From positions 1-64,000 of IMG/VR virus record IMGVR_UViG_3300025096_000010: a stretch of DNA of 64,000 nucleotides; one strand, written 5' to 3'. Each line of letters begins with the position of its first letter. Within the stretch, counting starts at the first letter, position 1. Source of the stretch: a virus. Positions 9,150-17,393 of the stretch are shown here, piece after piece. The position numbers were made by a program, and so were the translations under genes. The notes beneath the pieces were generated by a model, which saw nothing but the letters and a program-made list of their open reading frames with translations, made no database searches and was not told the DNA's origin.

Positions 9150-10175
9150 ATGGCCACACTGACCGTTCAAGGCGTGGAAGATGCCCTACTGGATGTATGT
9201 GGTTCCAGAGGTGCCAATAGCGCCCAATTTAGAAAAGAACTTAATCTGGCCCTCCCCCGCCTCTATAATATGGGGATGTGGCGTGACCTCGTTTTTGAGG
9301 AGGTCATCACTACGGATGCCAGCACGTTCACCATCCCCGATAATGCCGAGTCAATTATTTCGGCTCTCGTGGACGCTGACGGGAGCAGCACTGATTATTC
9401 CTACCCCCGCTCAGTCCGCAGCCAACACCACGACTACCGACTGGCTGGTCGGGACGACTCGGCGGGAGATCACACCTTGTCCGTGTTCGGGATCGTGGAC
9501 GACGGCTACTCAGCGACGGTCGAGGAGCCTGTGAATGGGAAGACCTACAGCTTGCGGCTGAAGCCGATCAACCCATCCACAAACCTCCCCGCTTCTGGGG
9601 TTATCTATGTAACTTTTTCAGACGGAACAAATACATCCAAGATTGGAACAGATGAGAGTTCCGAAGACGGAGGCAAGTTTACTTGCGACGGGACAACAGG
9701 TTTGAACACAGTTCTTGTAACCGACGACATAACCAGTATTAGTGAAATAAGGGTAGATACCACCGAATTGGCTGCTCCAGTTCAACTGTTGTGGGTCGAG
9801 ACAAGCTCATCCCCCGAAGTGACTCGCGTAGCCGCCAACAACCTCCGACAGGCCAACCAAGTCACCCGCTACCGCCGCTACCGTATCGACAACAGGGATT
9901 CCAAGACCATGTCGCTGCGGCTGCTCCTCAAGCGGAAGTTCAAAACGCTGATCGACAGCACGGACGTTGTCTATCTTTCCAGTTTGAATGCAATCAAACA
10001 CGCGCTGCTCGGCAACATTGCCGACGAGAACGCAGACTTGGAGCGGTCCACTTACCACTGGGATGCGTGTCGTGCCGTGCTCGATGAGCAACTCGACGCA
10101 CACCGCGGAGCCGCTAGGCCCTCTATTAAATTTGATCCTTCTGGTGTAGGTGCCTACACCCCCAATTTGATGTAA
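9150..10175 (+). CDS. neck/tail-tube-like structural protein
   Basis: A 341-residue protein. The first 60 residues are helical (VEDALLDVCG, FRKELNLALPRLY) and the next 150 are beta-rich. A C-terminal helical part contains RYRRYRI, LKRKFK and NALKHALL-like motifs and a final ARPSIKFDP stretch. This arrangement is common in podovirus neck, adaptor or tail-tube-A-like proteins, though no diagnostic motif proves it. It is the last structural gene before the lysis cassette. Confidence 0.55.
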   Translation: MATLTVQGVEDALLDVCGSRGANSAQFRKELNLALPRLYNMGMWRDLVFEEVITTDASTFTIPDNAESIISALVDADGSSTDYSYPRSVRSQHHDYRLAGRDDSAGDHTLSVFGIVDDGYSATVEEPVNGKTYSLRLKPINPSTNLPASGVIYVTFSDGTNTSKIGTDESSEDGGKFTCDGTTGLNTVLVTDDITSISEIRVDTTELAAPVQLLWVETSSSPEVTRVAANNLRQANQVTRYRRYRIDNRDSKTMSLRLLLKRKFKTLIDSTDVVYLSSLNAIKHALLGNIADENADLERSTYHWDACRAVLDEQLDAHRGAARPSIKFDPSGVGAYTPNLM

Positions 10176-10189
10176 TACCCCCTACTAAA

Positions 10190-10369
10190 ATGATCCAATA
10201 CCTTAACGAAAACTCAGAACAGATTCTGCAAATCGCGGCCAGCGTAATCGCTGTGGCTTCACTCATTGCGACCATGACCCCGAATGAATCGGATAACATT
10301 TGGGTGAATCGCATAAATCGCGTGGTGTCGTGGCTAGCCCTGAATGTGGGCCGTGCGAAATCTAAGTGA
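10190..10369 (+). CDS. small single-TM protein, holin candidate 1
   Basis: A 59-residue ORF with a hydrophobic segment at about residues 13-29 (ILQIAASVIAVASLIATM). A TPNESDN turn and a short helix (RINRVVSWLALNVG) follow. Many phages carry this pattern, one membrane helix then T-P-x-x-D-D and a hydrophobic C-terminal helix, beside endolysin and spanin genes, and it is often annotated as holin. The stop overlaps the GTG of the next gene. Inner-membrane lesion formation is inferred from topology and context. Confidence 0.6.
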   Translation: MIQYLNENSEQILQIAASVIAVASLIATMTPNESDNIWVNRINRVVSWLALNVGRAKSK

Positions 10370-10581
10370 AGCTCTTTTTCCAACTGCTGACTGCTGCGCT
10401 CCATGCCTACATCGAACACATCAGGCTCCAAAGAGACAGGCACCTCGACGCTCTTGAAGATCGTCTTGATGCTCTGGCCGCTGGCGGTTCTCCCGCTGAC
10501 AAGCTGCTCATGGAACGAGTTGCCCAACGCATCAAGCGCGAACGCGAGCGCCTTATACGATCCCCCGACGATCACGCTTAA
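10366..10581 (+). CDS. probable i-spanin (Rz-like)
   Basis: A 71-residue protein with a short hydrophobic N-terminus (LFFQLLTAALHAYI) and a highly charged predicted coiled coil (residues about 20-65), the layout of inner-membrane spanins. The decisive feature is the next gene, a lipoprotein starting inside this one in the +1 frame, which reproduces the nested Rz/Rz1 arrangement. The start is GTG at 10366, overlapping the stop of the upstream holin candidate. The membrane segment is short for a classical signal anchor, so the assignment rests on context. Confidence 0.55.
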   Translation: MKLFFQLLTAALHAYIEHIRLQRDRHLDALEDRLDALAAGGSPADKLLMERVAQRIKRERERLIRSPDDHA

Positions 10582-10690
10582 AGAGGGTAAGGTCTACGAG
10601 TTTAAGGAAGGAGCACTGGTTGGTCGTAAAGGTCACCGCTTCCATTCGGATTACAGTTACCGGAGGGCCGTTATCATCGGGGAGAAGTGA
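10403..10690 (+). CDS. probable o-spanin lipoprotein (Rz1-like), nested in the i-spanin gene
   Basis: A 95-residue lipoprotein precursor: hydrophobic stretch at about residues 17-34 and a lipobox LTSC with the lipidated Cys at 35. The mature part contains ITLKEGKVYEFKEG and HSDYSYRRAVIIG, seen in many phage Rz1-like lipoproteins. It begins 37 bp inside the i-spanin gene in the +1 frame and extends past its end, a classic overlapping spanin pair. It should sit in the outer membrane and join the i-spanin across the periplasm to disrupt it at lysis. It implies a Gram-negative host. Confidence 0.75.
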   Translation: MPTSNTSGSKETGTSTLLKIVLMLWPLAVLPLTSCSWNELPNASSANASALYDPPTITLKEGKVYEFKEGALVGRKGHRFHSDYSYRRAVIIGEK

Positions 10691-11106
10691 TGCCTGATTC
10701 TTTTACAGAAGCGGTTGAGCGCATCATCAAAGGTAGGGGGGCTGAATTTGACCCTGAAGGAACTGGTTACGATGAGCTTACTGCGGAAGAGTTAAGGCAG
10801 TTAGCCCCGTTGCCCGCTATGTCAAAACCCACATGGCGCGGCGATGTTGGCGATGAGGTTGTTTACACTGACCCCAAAACAGGTGAAACATCTTTTGAAG
10901 CGTGGGTTTGGCACCCGAAAACAGAGAGGGAAGAAGAGGGGTGGTATGTACACGGTTCCAGCAGAGACCCTAGAACGGGTCAGTTGCTTAAGGGCCGTAA
11001 GCATCGAACTTGGAAGCAGCTAGAAGAGCGTGAAGCAGAACTGGGCAACATCATCTACAAAGATCCGGGGTCGGGGAGATATTATTCTAGTAAATCCGAA
11101 AAATGA
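10690..11106 (+). CDS. hypothetical protein in the lysis cassette
   Basis: A 138-residue soluble, charged protein without recognised domain. Residues 45-110 look beta-rich (GDEVVYTDPKTGE, EAWVWHP, GWYVHGSS) and might form a small barrel. The ATG overlaps the o-spanin stop (TGATG) and is one of the few starts here with a good ribosome-binding site (GGGGAGA, 10679-10685). Its stop in turn overlaps the next ATG. Tight coupling on both sides implies that it acts with lysis or late proteins, but its function is unknown. Confidence 0.75.
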   Translation: MPDSFTEAVERIIKGRGAEFDPEGTGYDELTAEELRQLAPLPAMSKPTWRGDVGDEVVYTDPKTGETSFEAWVWHPKTEREEEGWYVHGSSRDPRTGQLLKGRKHRTWKQLEEREAELGNIIYKDPGSGRYYSSKSEK

Positions 11107-11267
11107 TGAACCCCCGCGTCATAGATTCTTTGGTTGGAATGGCAGCACCCACAATGGGTCTGATAACCAGTATGCAGGAACAGTTTGAATATTGGCTTCG
11201 CGTCGGTTCACTGCTTGTGGGCATCACTGTGGGACTTGTGTCCCTGTATCGTGTTATAAAGAAATGA
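11106..11267 (+). CDS. 53-residue membrane protein, holin candidate 2
   Basis: Short ORF coupled by ATGA overlaps at both ends: its ATG overlaps the upstream stop and its stop overlaps the amidase ATG at 11264. It has one strong membrane helix (about residues 31-49, LRVGSLLVGITVGLVSLYRV) and ends in Ile-Lys-Lys. Its amphipathic N-terminus carries several Met residues, so alternative starts (a dual-start holin/antiholin) are conceivable. Being immediately upstream of the endolysin, it is the better-placed holin. Confidence 0.65.
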   Translation: MNPRVIDSLVGMAAPTMGLITSMQEQFEYWLRVGSLLVGITVGLVSLYRVIKK

Positions 11268-11839
11268 AGATTGGATTATGTGTGGGCCACAGCCGCTTGG
11301 GGGACCAAGGGGCCTACACGCATGGGGAATATGTTGTCAGCGAGTGGGACTTTAACCGCGATCTTGTGCGCCGTATTGGGCATGTACTAAGCAACCAGCA
11401 CGGGTGGGCCATCGGTGAGGACTATGCCATATATGACCATTACCCCGCCCGCAGTTACAGCGGGGCAATAAGCTACATATCCCGAAAGCTGTGGGAAGAT
11501 GGCGTTACTGCCGCAATCGAACTTCACTTTAATTCCGCCACCCCCACTGCGAGGGGCCACGAGTGGTTGTATTGGCCCACAAGCAGAGGAGGCATACAGT
11601 TGGCCACGGCGTTACGCGATTCGATGGAGAGGTCTTACCCCGACATGAAGTCACGGGGCATCAAGGCACGCGGCCCCCGCCAACGCGGTTCTGCTTTTTT
11701 GCGGAGGACGCACTGTTATTCCGTAATCGCAGAGCCTTTCTTCGGTTCCAACGAAAAGGAGTGGCATATGATTAACGATTCCCGCGACAAACTCGCGGCG
11801 GTTTACGCACACGCCCTGATCAATTTTATCCCCCGATGA
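11264..11839 (+). CDS. N-acetylmuramoyl-L-alanine amidase (Amidase_3-like endolysin)
   Basis: A 191-residue zinc amidase that cleaves the bond between muramic acid and the peptide stem. It shows the family order: VGHS with zinc ligand His9, then Glu27 in VVSEWDFN, then His88 in IELHFNS, and a late catalytic Glu in AEPFFGSN. There is no signal peptide, so it needs a holin, and one precedes it directly with an ATGA overlap. I start it at 11264 because the residues before this Met belong to the holin frame. It is one of two wall-degrading enzymes in the cassette. Confidence 0.88.
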   Translation: MKIGLCVGHSRLGDQGAYTHGEYVVSEWDFNRDLVRRIGHVLSNQHGWAIGEDYAIYDHYPARSYSGAISYISRKLWEDGVTAAIELHFNSATPTARGHEWLYWPTSRGGIQLATALRDSMERSYPDMKSRGIKARGPRQRGSAFLRRTHCYSVIAEPFFGSNEKEWHMINDSRDKLAAVYAHALINFIPR

Positions 11840-12132
11840 ACATCCCGAAGAGCATCACTATGGCGGGGGTCCGCGTGAGGATCAACTTCAGGGATCTTAG
11901 TGAGGATGATTGCTATGGGATGTATTCCCATAAACGAAAACTTATCACGATTGACAAAACCATTACCGGAAAAGACCTGCACGCCACGATCCGTCACGAG
12001 ATGCTCCACGCGGCTTTAGGTATTTCAGGGCTTTCGTTTTGTGAGACCTACGAAGAGGAAGCTATTGTCCGGTGTATGGATGAAATATTTTTTCCTTCTT
12101 GGGATCGCTTCGTTCAACGAACCAAACCTTAA
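11836..12132 (+). CDS. small HExxH zincin-like protein
   Basis: A 98-residue protein with a zinc-protease motif at residues 54-58 (HEMLH) and a likely third ligand in the following helix (Glu72-Glu75, YEEEAIVR). Such minimal zincins, related to SprT/ImmA-type proteins, are frequent in phage genomes. Suggested roles include protease activity against host regulators or virion processing. The ATG overlaps the amidase stop by 4 bp. No DNA-binding extension is present, so substrate and role are unknown. Confidence 0.7.
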   Translation: MNIPKSITMAGVRVRINFRDLSEDDCYGMYSHKRKLITIDKTITGKDLHATIRHEMLHAALGISGLSFCETYEEEAIVRCMDEIFFPSWDRFVQRTKP

Positions 12133-12135
12133 GAT

Positions 12136-12699
12136 ATGCCCTCCCCAAAGATCGCTTTAACAAGTCCCCATAAGAGGCCCGTTGATATCAATGCGGCGTT
12201 CGATGTCTTGTTCGCTTATGAGGGATTTCGTTCAAAACCGTACAAAGACTCCAAGGGTAAGTGGACTATTGGTGTGGGCCATTTGATTGGGGATGGGTCT
12301 GACAAGGCTTATAAAAAGTCCCCCTTCTATAACAAGACGCTTAGTAAAGACGCGGCGATAAAACTCGCTAAAACGGAACTGTCTGACCGCCTACCGAAGA
12401 TCGTGTCCCTGATTGGGAATAGGTTTTTTGATATGCAGCCCAACACCCAGAACCAGCTTATAGCGTCTTTTTACAGGGGTGGTATAACGGGGTCACCCAA
12501 GACCCTTAAGTTGATTCGTGAGGGCAAATTCCAAGAGGCCGGGGATGAGTTCCTCAATCACGATGAATACCGGGATGCTGTTAAATCCGGCAGTGGGGTA
12601 GCCGGTCGAATGGACAATGTTTCGGTTGCCCTTAAATCTGAAGAGAAATCGAAAGATATAACCTTTGAAGAGTCCGTTGAACAACGCCTGATCCAATGA
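12136..12699 (+). CDS. GH24 (T4-type) lysozyme endolysin
   Basis: A 187-residue muramidase that hydrolyses the glycan strands of peptidoglycan. The catalytic triad has exactly the spacing of T4 lysozyme: Glu29 (FAYEGF), Asp38 (YKDSKG) and Thr44 (WTIGVGH). The rest of the fold follows (QNQLIASFYRGG, GVAGRM). No signal or anchor sequence is seen, so export depends on a holin. Having both a glycan-cutting lysozyme and an amidase in one cassette is uncommon but known. It starts 3 bp after the zincin stop. Confidence 0.9.
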   Translation: MPSPKIALTSPHKRPVDINAAFDVLFAYEGFRSKPYKDSKGKWTIGVGHLIGDGSDKAYKKSPFYNKTLSKDAAIKLAKTELSDRLPKIVSLIGNRFFDMQPNTQNQLIASFYRGGITGSPKTLKLIREGKFQEAGDEFLNHDEYRDAVKSGSGVAGRMDNVSVALKSEEKSKDITFEESVEQRLIQ

Positions 12700-12743
12700 A
12701 CGAAGAAGATGTCAGCCCCCATGTATTAAACCCACGGCAATGA

Positions 12744-13277
12744 ATGAGGAAGCTGCCCCGACAGTTCTCGAAAAAGAAGGGGAGCAAGTTCATTGTTTTC
12801 ACACCCTCTTCTGAGAATGTGAAACAGGCTTTCGAGCGCAGCCAGAAATTGGGTATAACCCCCAACTCGTTTACACGGGGGCTGGGTCGAATGACGGGGT
12901 TTTTGGGAGAGATAGCTTTTGGTCTCTTATACCCCGATGCTAAGTATGTGGGTGGGCGGTGCTACACCCATGATTATTCCCTCAAGGGCAAGAAGATAGA
13001 TATTAAGTCAAAGAGCTGCAGTGGTACACCCTTGCCCCACTATACGGCTTCGGTGAATTGCCCGCCTGATAAGGACCCCGAAGCAGGGTATTACTATTTT
13101 GTCCGAGTACGCAAAGACCTGAGCAAGGCTTGGTTGCTTGGGTGGCTACCGACACCTAGACTCTTAAAGAGCGGGGACTATAAGAAACGGGGGGAGAAGG
13201 GGGACGATGGGTTTATTTACAGGGTAAGTGGTTACCATGTACCTATCAAATGTCTTCGTCTGCCCTTATCCCTTTGA
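12744..13277 (+). CDS. putative PD-(D/E)XK nuclease
   Basis: A 177-residue basic protein with the core of a restriction-endonuclease-like nuclease: Glu56 in FLGEIAFG, a strand with Asp77, then Asp86 and Lys88 in KKIDIKSK, the D-x-K catalytic pair. A beta-rich C-terminal part follows. It may degrade host DNA, act in recombination or cut at packaging. A 15-codon micro-ORF (12696-12743) bridges the lysozyme stop and this start with ATGA-type overlaps, suggesting reinitiation. The 3' end overlaps the convergent minus-strand gene by 32 bp. Confidence 0.65.
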   Translation: MRKLPRQFSKKKGSKFIVFTPSSENVKQAFERSQKLGITPNSFTRGLGRMTGFLGEIAFGLLYPDAKYVGGRCYTHDYSLKGKKIDIKSKSCSGTPLPHYTASVNCPPDKDPEAGYYYFVRVRKDLSKAWLLGWLPTPRLLKSGDYKKRGEKGDDGFIYRVSGYHVPIKCLRLPLSL

Positions 13278-13452
13278 TGCGTGCGGCCACTCCCTTGAGT
13301 TTACGTAGCTCCCCCTCCAGTCGACTACGCTCCCGCAGGTGGTAATCAATCCGGTTTGTGAGCATCCGGTAATCCTCTCGCAGGAACTGAATGTGGGTCT
13401 CCACCCGTTCAAGGTCTTCAAGCTCGCGCACGTGTTCATGGGGGTCTGCCAT
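13246..13452 (-). CDS. 68-residue coiled-coil protein
   Basis: Small highly charged protein predicted to be a single continuous coiled coil (about residues 10-60, rich in Glu, Arg and Leu). It is the last gene of the minus-strand replication operon, starting 8 bp after the primase-helicase stop. It could be a replication accessory or oligomerisation factor; sequence alone gives no function. The 3' end overlaps the convergent nuclease gene. Confidence 0.65.
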   Translation of the reverse strand: MADPHEHVRELEDLERVETHIQFLREDYRMLTNRIDYHLRERSRLEGELRKLKGVAARIKGIRADEDI

Positions 13453-13460
13453 AGGCTTCG

Positions 13461-15611
13461 TTATACCGAGGCTTCGGATATGTCAAAAGTTTTCGCTAGG
13501 TCGATTGTCCACATTTTTCCCCCACCCTTGCCTTGGGAGTGGACTGGGCGAACATGGGTGTTGTTCTTCCTCGCCTCCTCTAGGGAGGCCATACCCCTTC
13601 TAACGAACTCCAGATTGTGGCTCATGCCCACACTCCGACCGTTATTAAATTCGTGGAGCAGGACTTGGAATTCTGTGAGGGTACCCTGCCATTTAGGTAT
13701 GGTATCATTTTGTTCCCGGCAGCGTTTGCAGAAGAACTCGACCAGTTCGGCAATAGACGACCTACTGGAATTGTCGTATGCAGCGGATGCCACAGACTCG
13801 TCAATGAAACTGACTACCCCGAAACGCCCCCCGATTATGACTTCTTGTGGTGGGGTCCAGTCTAGAAGCCACTTACCAAAGTGGGGGAGTTCCTGATGTA
13901 TCGTGGTCTCGACAGTGCTATTTGATGGGAAGGAGCTTCGGGCTTCGTCCCTCACTCGGAGAGCCATTAGTTTATCGCGGTTGCTGCTATCCAGTGCCGG
14001 GATGACGGACAGGCTGTTGGCGTCCATGTTGAGTGACAGGATAACCCGGCCTGCCCACGGAACTGATAGAGAGTCTGCGTACTTCGCTTGGTATTCGACT
14101 CGGGGGTTGGCGACGGCCCGTTTGATAAGTTCCGTGGCTTTCCTCTGGTCTTGGAAGCTCGCGGCTGAAGTCGTGTCATCGATCACCCATGCCGCGACCC
14201 TACCGAGATCCTTGTTGAATTTGGTTTGCCCAGAGAGGTAGTCGCTGGCGTCGGCGTAGCCGCCTACTAGACCTGAGATAACCCGGTTCGACAGTAGACT
14301 CTTACCTTTACTGGTCGCGCCTACGAGGATGAGCGCCTGTCCTTGCGACATCTTCCGGCTGATGACGGCTTCGTAAAAGCGTTTCATCCATGCGTAGAAA
14401 TAGTTTAGTGTGTTTATAGGGGTGGAGTTCTTGAAGAGCTGCTCCAACCAATCATGGATGAAGGGCCAGTTGGCTGGGTCCCCGTCCTCAGCTGGTTCCA
14501 CGGGTATGAGGTTCGCGTTATTGAGTATCCGTTGACTGTTGTATGACACTACACGGTTACTGGAGAAGATTACGGGTGCAATCTCGTCTATGCGGTTGTG
14601 GTTACTTATCGTAAGGATGGCGGCTTCTACTTCTGTAAGAGCCTGTCCTTTCTTTGGTTTCATGGAAAATCCCGTCTGCCTGAGTTCCAATATCAGCTGT
14701 TCCTTGGGGATAGTCACCGCAGAGTTATACAGGAGTTTGAAGAAAGCGCGGCCATTGAACCAATACTCGTCTAGCAGGTTCCCCATCTTCGTCTCCTCGT
14801 AGTCTGAGACGAACTTGGCTCCGAATATTTCCCGCCAGCTGACGAATCCCTTACCCGCTCGGTCTGAGTAGCAGACCATCCCGTCGTCGCCTACCTGACA
14901 GCCTTCTCGGTGGATGCCGTCGTCTATCCAGAACAGGGGGCCTCGGGTACCGACCTCAAAATCTCCGATCCATCTGTTGGGGAATTGCTTGTCGATTTCG
15001 GCGGCTACTACCTCGATGGGGATAGCCGTGTCGCTGGTGGTGGGTGGCTTGGAAGCCGCGGCCTTTGTCAGCGCGGTCTGGATTGTGGCGCTGGACACAA
15101 GTCCCCCCATGTTTACCCAGTTTATTCCCAGCTCGAAATACTGGGACGCCCGTAAAGAGGAGGAGTCAAATCCGGCAAGAATCCTGTCTGGTTTTATAAT
15201 GTTCTTAAGGCACTTGATAAACGTGTCGAACATTTCGGGAGCAATAGGCATCCCTTTTTCAAACTCCCACACTAGCCGGATGTAGCCCGATTGCGTTTCT
15301 GACCGCCATGTCGGCGGGTGGTTAGGACACTTAGCTGCGATGACCGCGCCCACCTCTGCCCAGTTTACGGGGGCGTCGTAGTCGGCTATCACCCCGTAAA
15401 TTTTGTTAGGGGGGTTGTCGGTTGAAATCCGTTTGGATGGAGCACTACCTTCTACCAGACTATAAAATACGTGGTCTGTCTTGGAGTTGGCGCACCATGC
15501 CCTGAAATCTGCTTTGCTGCTGAATTTAGGTTTCGATTTGTTAAGGGCCGCGGGGTCAGATGTTTTGAAGCATTTGGTATCTCTTAGGTTCTTTATGTAT
15601 CGGTAACTCAT
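13461..15611 (-). CDS. primase-SF3 helicase fusion
   Basis: A 716-residue replication protein. The N-terminus looks like an archaeo-eukaryotic primase/polymerase domain: paired acids Asp77 and Asp79 in VIADYDAP, a beta strand SGYIRLVWEF near 108-117 and the LRASQYFELG segment. The C-terminus is an SF3/D5-type helicase: Walker A GATSKGKS at 431-438 and Walker B WVIDD at 475-479, followed by a winged-helix-like tail. Such fusions make primers and unwind the fork. The ATG overlaps the DNA polymerase stop by 4 bp, so the two are translationally coupled. Confidence 0.8.
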   Translation of the reverse strand: MSYRYIKNLRDTKCFKTSDPAALNKSKPKFSSKADFRAWCANSKTDHVFYSLVEGSAPSKRISTDNPPNKIYGVIADYDAPVNWAEVGAVIAAKCPNHPPTWRSETQSGYIRLVWEFEKGMPIAPEMFDTFIKCLKNIIKPDRILAGFDSSSLRASQYFELGINWVNMGGLVSSATIQTALTKAAASKPPTTSDTAIPIEVVAAEIDKQFPNRWIGDFEVGTRGPLFWIDDGIHREGCQVGDDGMVCYSDRAGKGFVSWREIFGAKFVSDYEETKMGNLLDEYWFNGRAFFKLLYNSAVTIPKEQLILELRQTGFSMKPKKGQALTEVEAAILTISNHNRIDEIAPVIFSSNRVVSYNSQRILNNANLIPVEPAEDGDPANWPFIHDWLEQLFKNSTPINTLNYFYAWMKRFYEAVISRKMSQGQALILVGATSKGKSLLSNRVISGLVGGYADASDYLSGQTKFNKDLGRVAAWVIDDTTSAASFQDQRKATELIKRAVANPRVEYQAKYADSLSVPWAGRVILSLNMDANSLSVIPALDSSNRDKLMALRVRDEARSSFPSNSTVETTIHQELPHFGKWLLDWTPPQEVIIGGRFGVVSFIDESVASAAYDNSSRSSIAELVEFFCKRCREQNDTIPKWQGTLTEFQVLLHEFNNGRSVGMSHNLEFVRRGMASLEEARKNNTHVRPVHSQGKGGGKMWTIDLAKTFDISEASV

Positions 15612-17380
15612 TTTGTGTAACGTGATAAGATTGATCCTTCAGCGGCGAGCGGAATATCAGATATCCATTCGGGCGATTCAGACATTATTTTCAGGATGTG
15701 CTGCAAGGATTCCTCAGCTTGGTCGGCGTCAGCCTCGATGACTACTTCATCATGCACATGAAGCACGATCTTGTAGCCCGCTTCGTCAATCCTTACAAGC
15801 ATATCACTGAAAATGTCGCGGGCTAGGGCTTGGGAGGCGTTCTCCGCTACGAACCCGCCCCACAATTTTACGGCTACCCTCTTCCCGTGCCGCATTAACT
15901 TGGCGGTAAAATGCCGGTCCTTTTCTTTCCCATCCGTGCGAATAACCCCGTAGTCAAGAACGCGGCCACTCGGTAAGTCCACTGTGAAGGGGGTAAGATA
16001 GCCTTGTACGGATAAATCATAAGCGCCTGCTATGCCCGAGTTGAAATATCGCCATAGTTTGGTCACGGAGTTCATAGACTCGCGGTAAAGATCCACGGCG
16101 GCATTAGCATCTTTCTGATCCATGCCCGACATTTGGGCAAACCTAGCTTTACCCGCCCCATAACCACACCCAAGGACCATCGCCTTAATTTTGTGGCGTA
16201 GTTTCGGGTCTTGTTTAAGGGAGCCTTTCTCTTTGTCCCACTGCCCGAACCGGATGGCAAAAGCTTCATAAATGTCATCAGACTCCGCGATCTCCCCCAA
16301 CATTTTTTTATCCTCGGCCAGCCAGCAGAGTGTCCGCACCTCAATCTGACTTAGGTCTACTACGACAAGTCTCTTGTCCGGTTTAGTTGAGATGAGATTC
16401 CTAAGATTGACCCCGAACATCTCTTCCCGTGGGAGGTTTTGCAGGTTGAGGTTACCCCCGCCCCCACTGAAACGTCCTGTGTGCGCCCCGAAGTACATGA
16501 TCCCGCCGTAGTAACGCCCATCAGGCATGGTGGCGAAGTCGAAGCTCTCTATCTTTTTCTTGAGTGCGTTGATCCTGCGCCAACTACGAACTGCGTCAAT
16601 CCATGCGTGTTTCTTACCGTGGTAGTCTATCCACTTCTGTGCGTCTTCGTCTGTAGCGGCAAGGCTACCCGGAGGTTCAATACCCACGGCTCGACATTGG
16701 TCATCGAAAGCCTTTCGGCTCAACAGAGGTGCGTTCCCCATCCACGGGATAGCTTCCTCGGCTTCAAATAGCTTACTGTTTATTACCTCAAGTTGAGATT
16801 TAAGCAGCTCCGCGTCGATGGGGAGTCCCCGCTGGGTGATCCGCCGGTTAAGCACACTGATTGCTTTTTCATGCTCGGGCCAGTTTTGATGGTGCGTATC
16901 CCATAAGTCCAAGCATAGTTGTGCATCCTGCAAGGCGTAGTCACTGACTTCCTTACGGAACTCGTCAGTCATTTCCTCCCACCGTTTCCCGCTCATATTG
17001 TCGCGGGTGCTTTTGTCTACGGTCAGTCCAAAAGCCTCGCCAGCCGCTCCCTTAAGCGCCCGAGGAAGCCGCACATACACCGCCATATCTGCGGTACAAT
17101 GCCACGCGGCGGGGGAGATTTTCGGCCACCAGCCGCGGGCCGTTCCATATAGATATAGGGTTTCATCAAATGATGCGTTGTGACTTAGGACGACGCTCCC
17201 GTTGAGGAGGCTCCAGTTAAAATCTTTAGGGCTCCCCACAAAAGATGTCCCGTCTGTTCCGACCACGGACACCATGTAAGCATCGAAGTCGGGGTGGGAG
17301 AAGTATCCAAGGGGGCCGAGGGTCCGAATACTACAACTCTTGTCGTAGTAGGTTTCGTAATCGAGAGCATAGGTATACAT
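15608..17380 (-). CDS. polA: family A DNA polymerase with 3'-5' exonuclease
   Basis: A 590-residue replicative polymerase. The exonuclease residues are present: Asp7 and Glu9 (DYET), Asp72 (HNASFDE) and Asp152 (YALQDA). Polymerase motifs are TGRFSGGGGNLNLQN at 301-315, motif A VDLSQIEVR at 341-349, motif B from Lys399 to Tyr407-Gly408 and motif C HVHDEV at 541-546. No 5'-3' exonuclease domain is present, as in T7-like enzymes. The position equivalent to E. coli Phe762 is Leu403, a substitution discussed as a marker of phage replication style. It lies downstream of a strongly structured leader. Confidence 0.95.
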   Translation of the reverse strand: MYTYALDYETYYDKSCSIRTLGPLGYFSHPDFDAYMVSVVGTDGTSFVGSPKDFNWSLLNGSVVLSHNASFDETLYLYGTARGWWPKISPAAWHCTADMAVYVRLPRALKGAAGEAFGLTVDKSTRDNMSGKRWEEMTDEFRKEVSDYALQDAQLCLDLWDTHHQNWPEHEKAISVLNRRITQRGLPIDAELLKSQLEVINSKLFEAEEAIPWMGNAPLLSRKAFDDQCRAVGIEPPGSLAATDEDAQKWIDYHGKKHAWIDAVRSWRRINALKKKIESFDFATMPDGRYYGGIMYFGAHTGRFSGGGGNLNLQNLPREEMFGVNLRNLISTKPDKRLVVVDLSQIEVRTLCWLAEDKKMLGEIAESDDIYEAFAIRFGQWDKEKGSLKQDPKLRHKIKAMVLGCGYGAGKARFAQMSGMDQKDANAAVDLYRESMNSVTKLWRYFNSGIAGAYDLSVQGYLTPFTVDLPSGRVLDYGVIRTDGKEKDRHFTAKLMRHGKRVAVKLWGGFVAENASQALARDIFSDMLVRIDEAGYKIVLHVHDEVVIEADADQAEESLQHILKIMSESPEWISDIPLAAEGSILSRYTK

Positions 17381-17393
17381 TTTGATAAAGGAA

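Noticed and set aside
13339-13896. Plus-strand ORFs opposite the primase-helicase end
   Set aside because: Antisense to conserved helicase sequence; Leu/Ser-rich chance frames.
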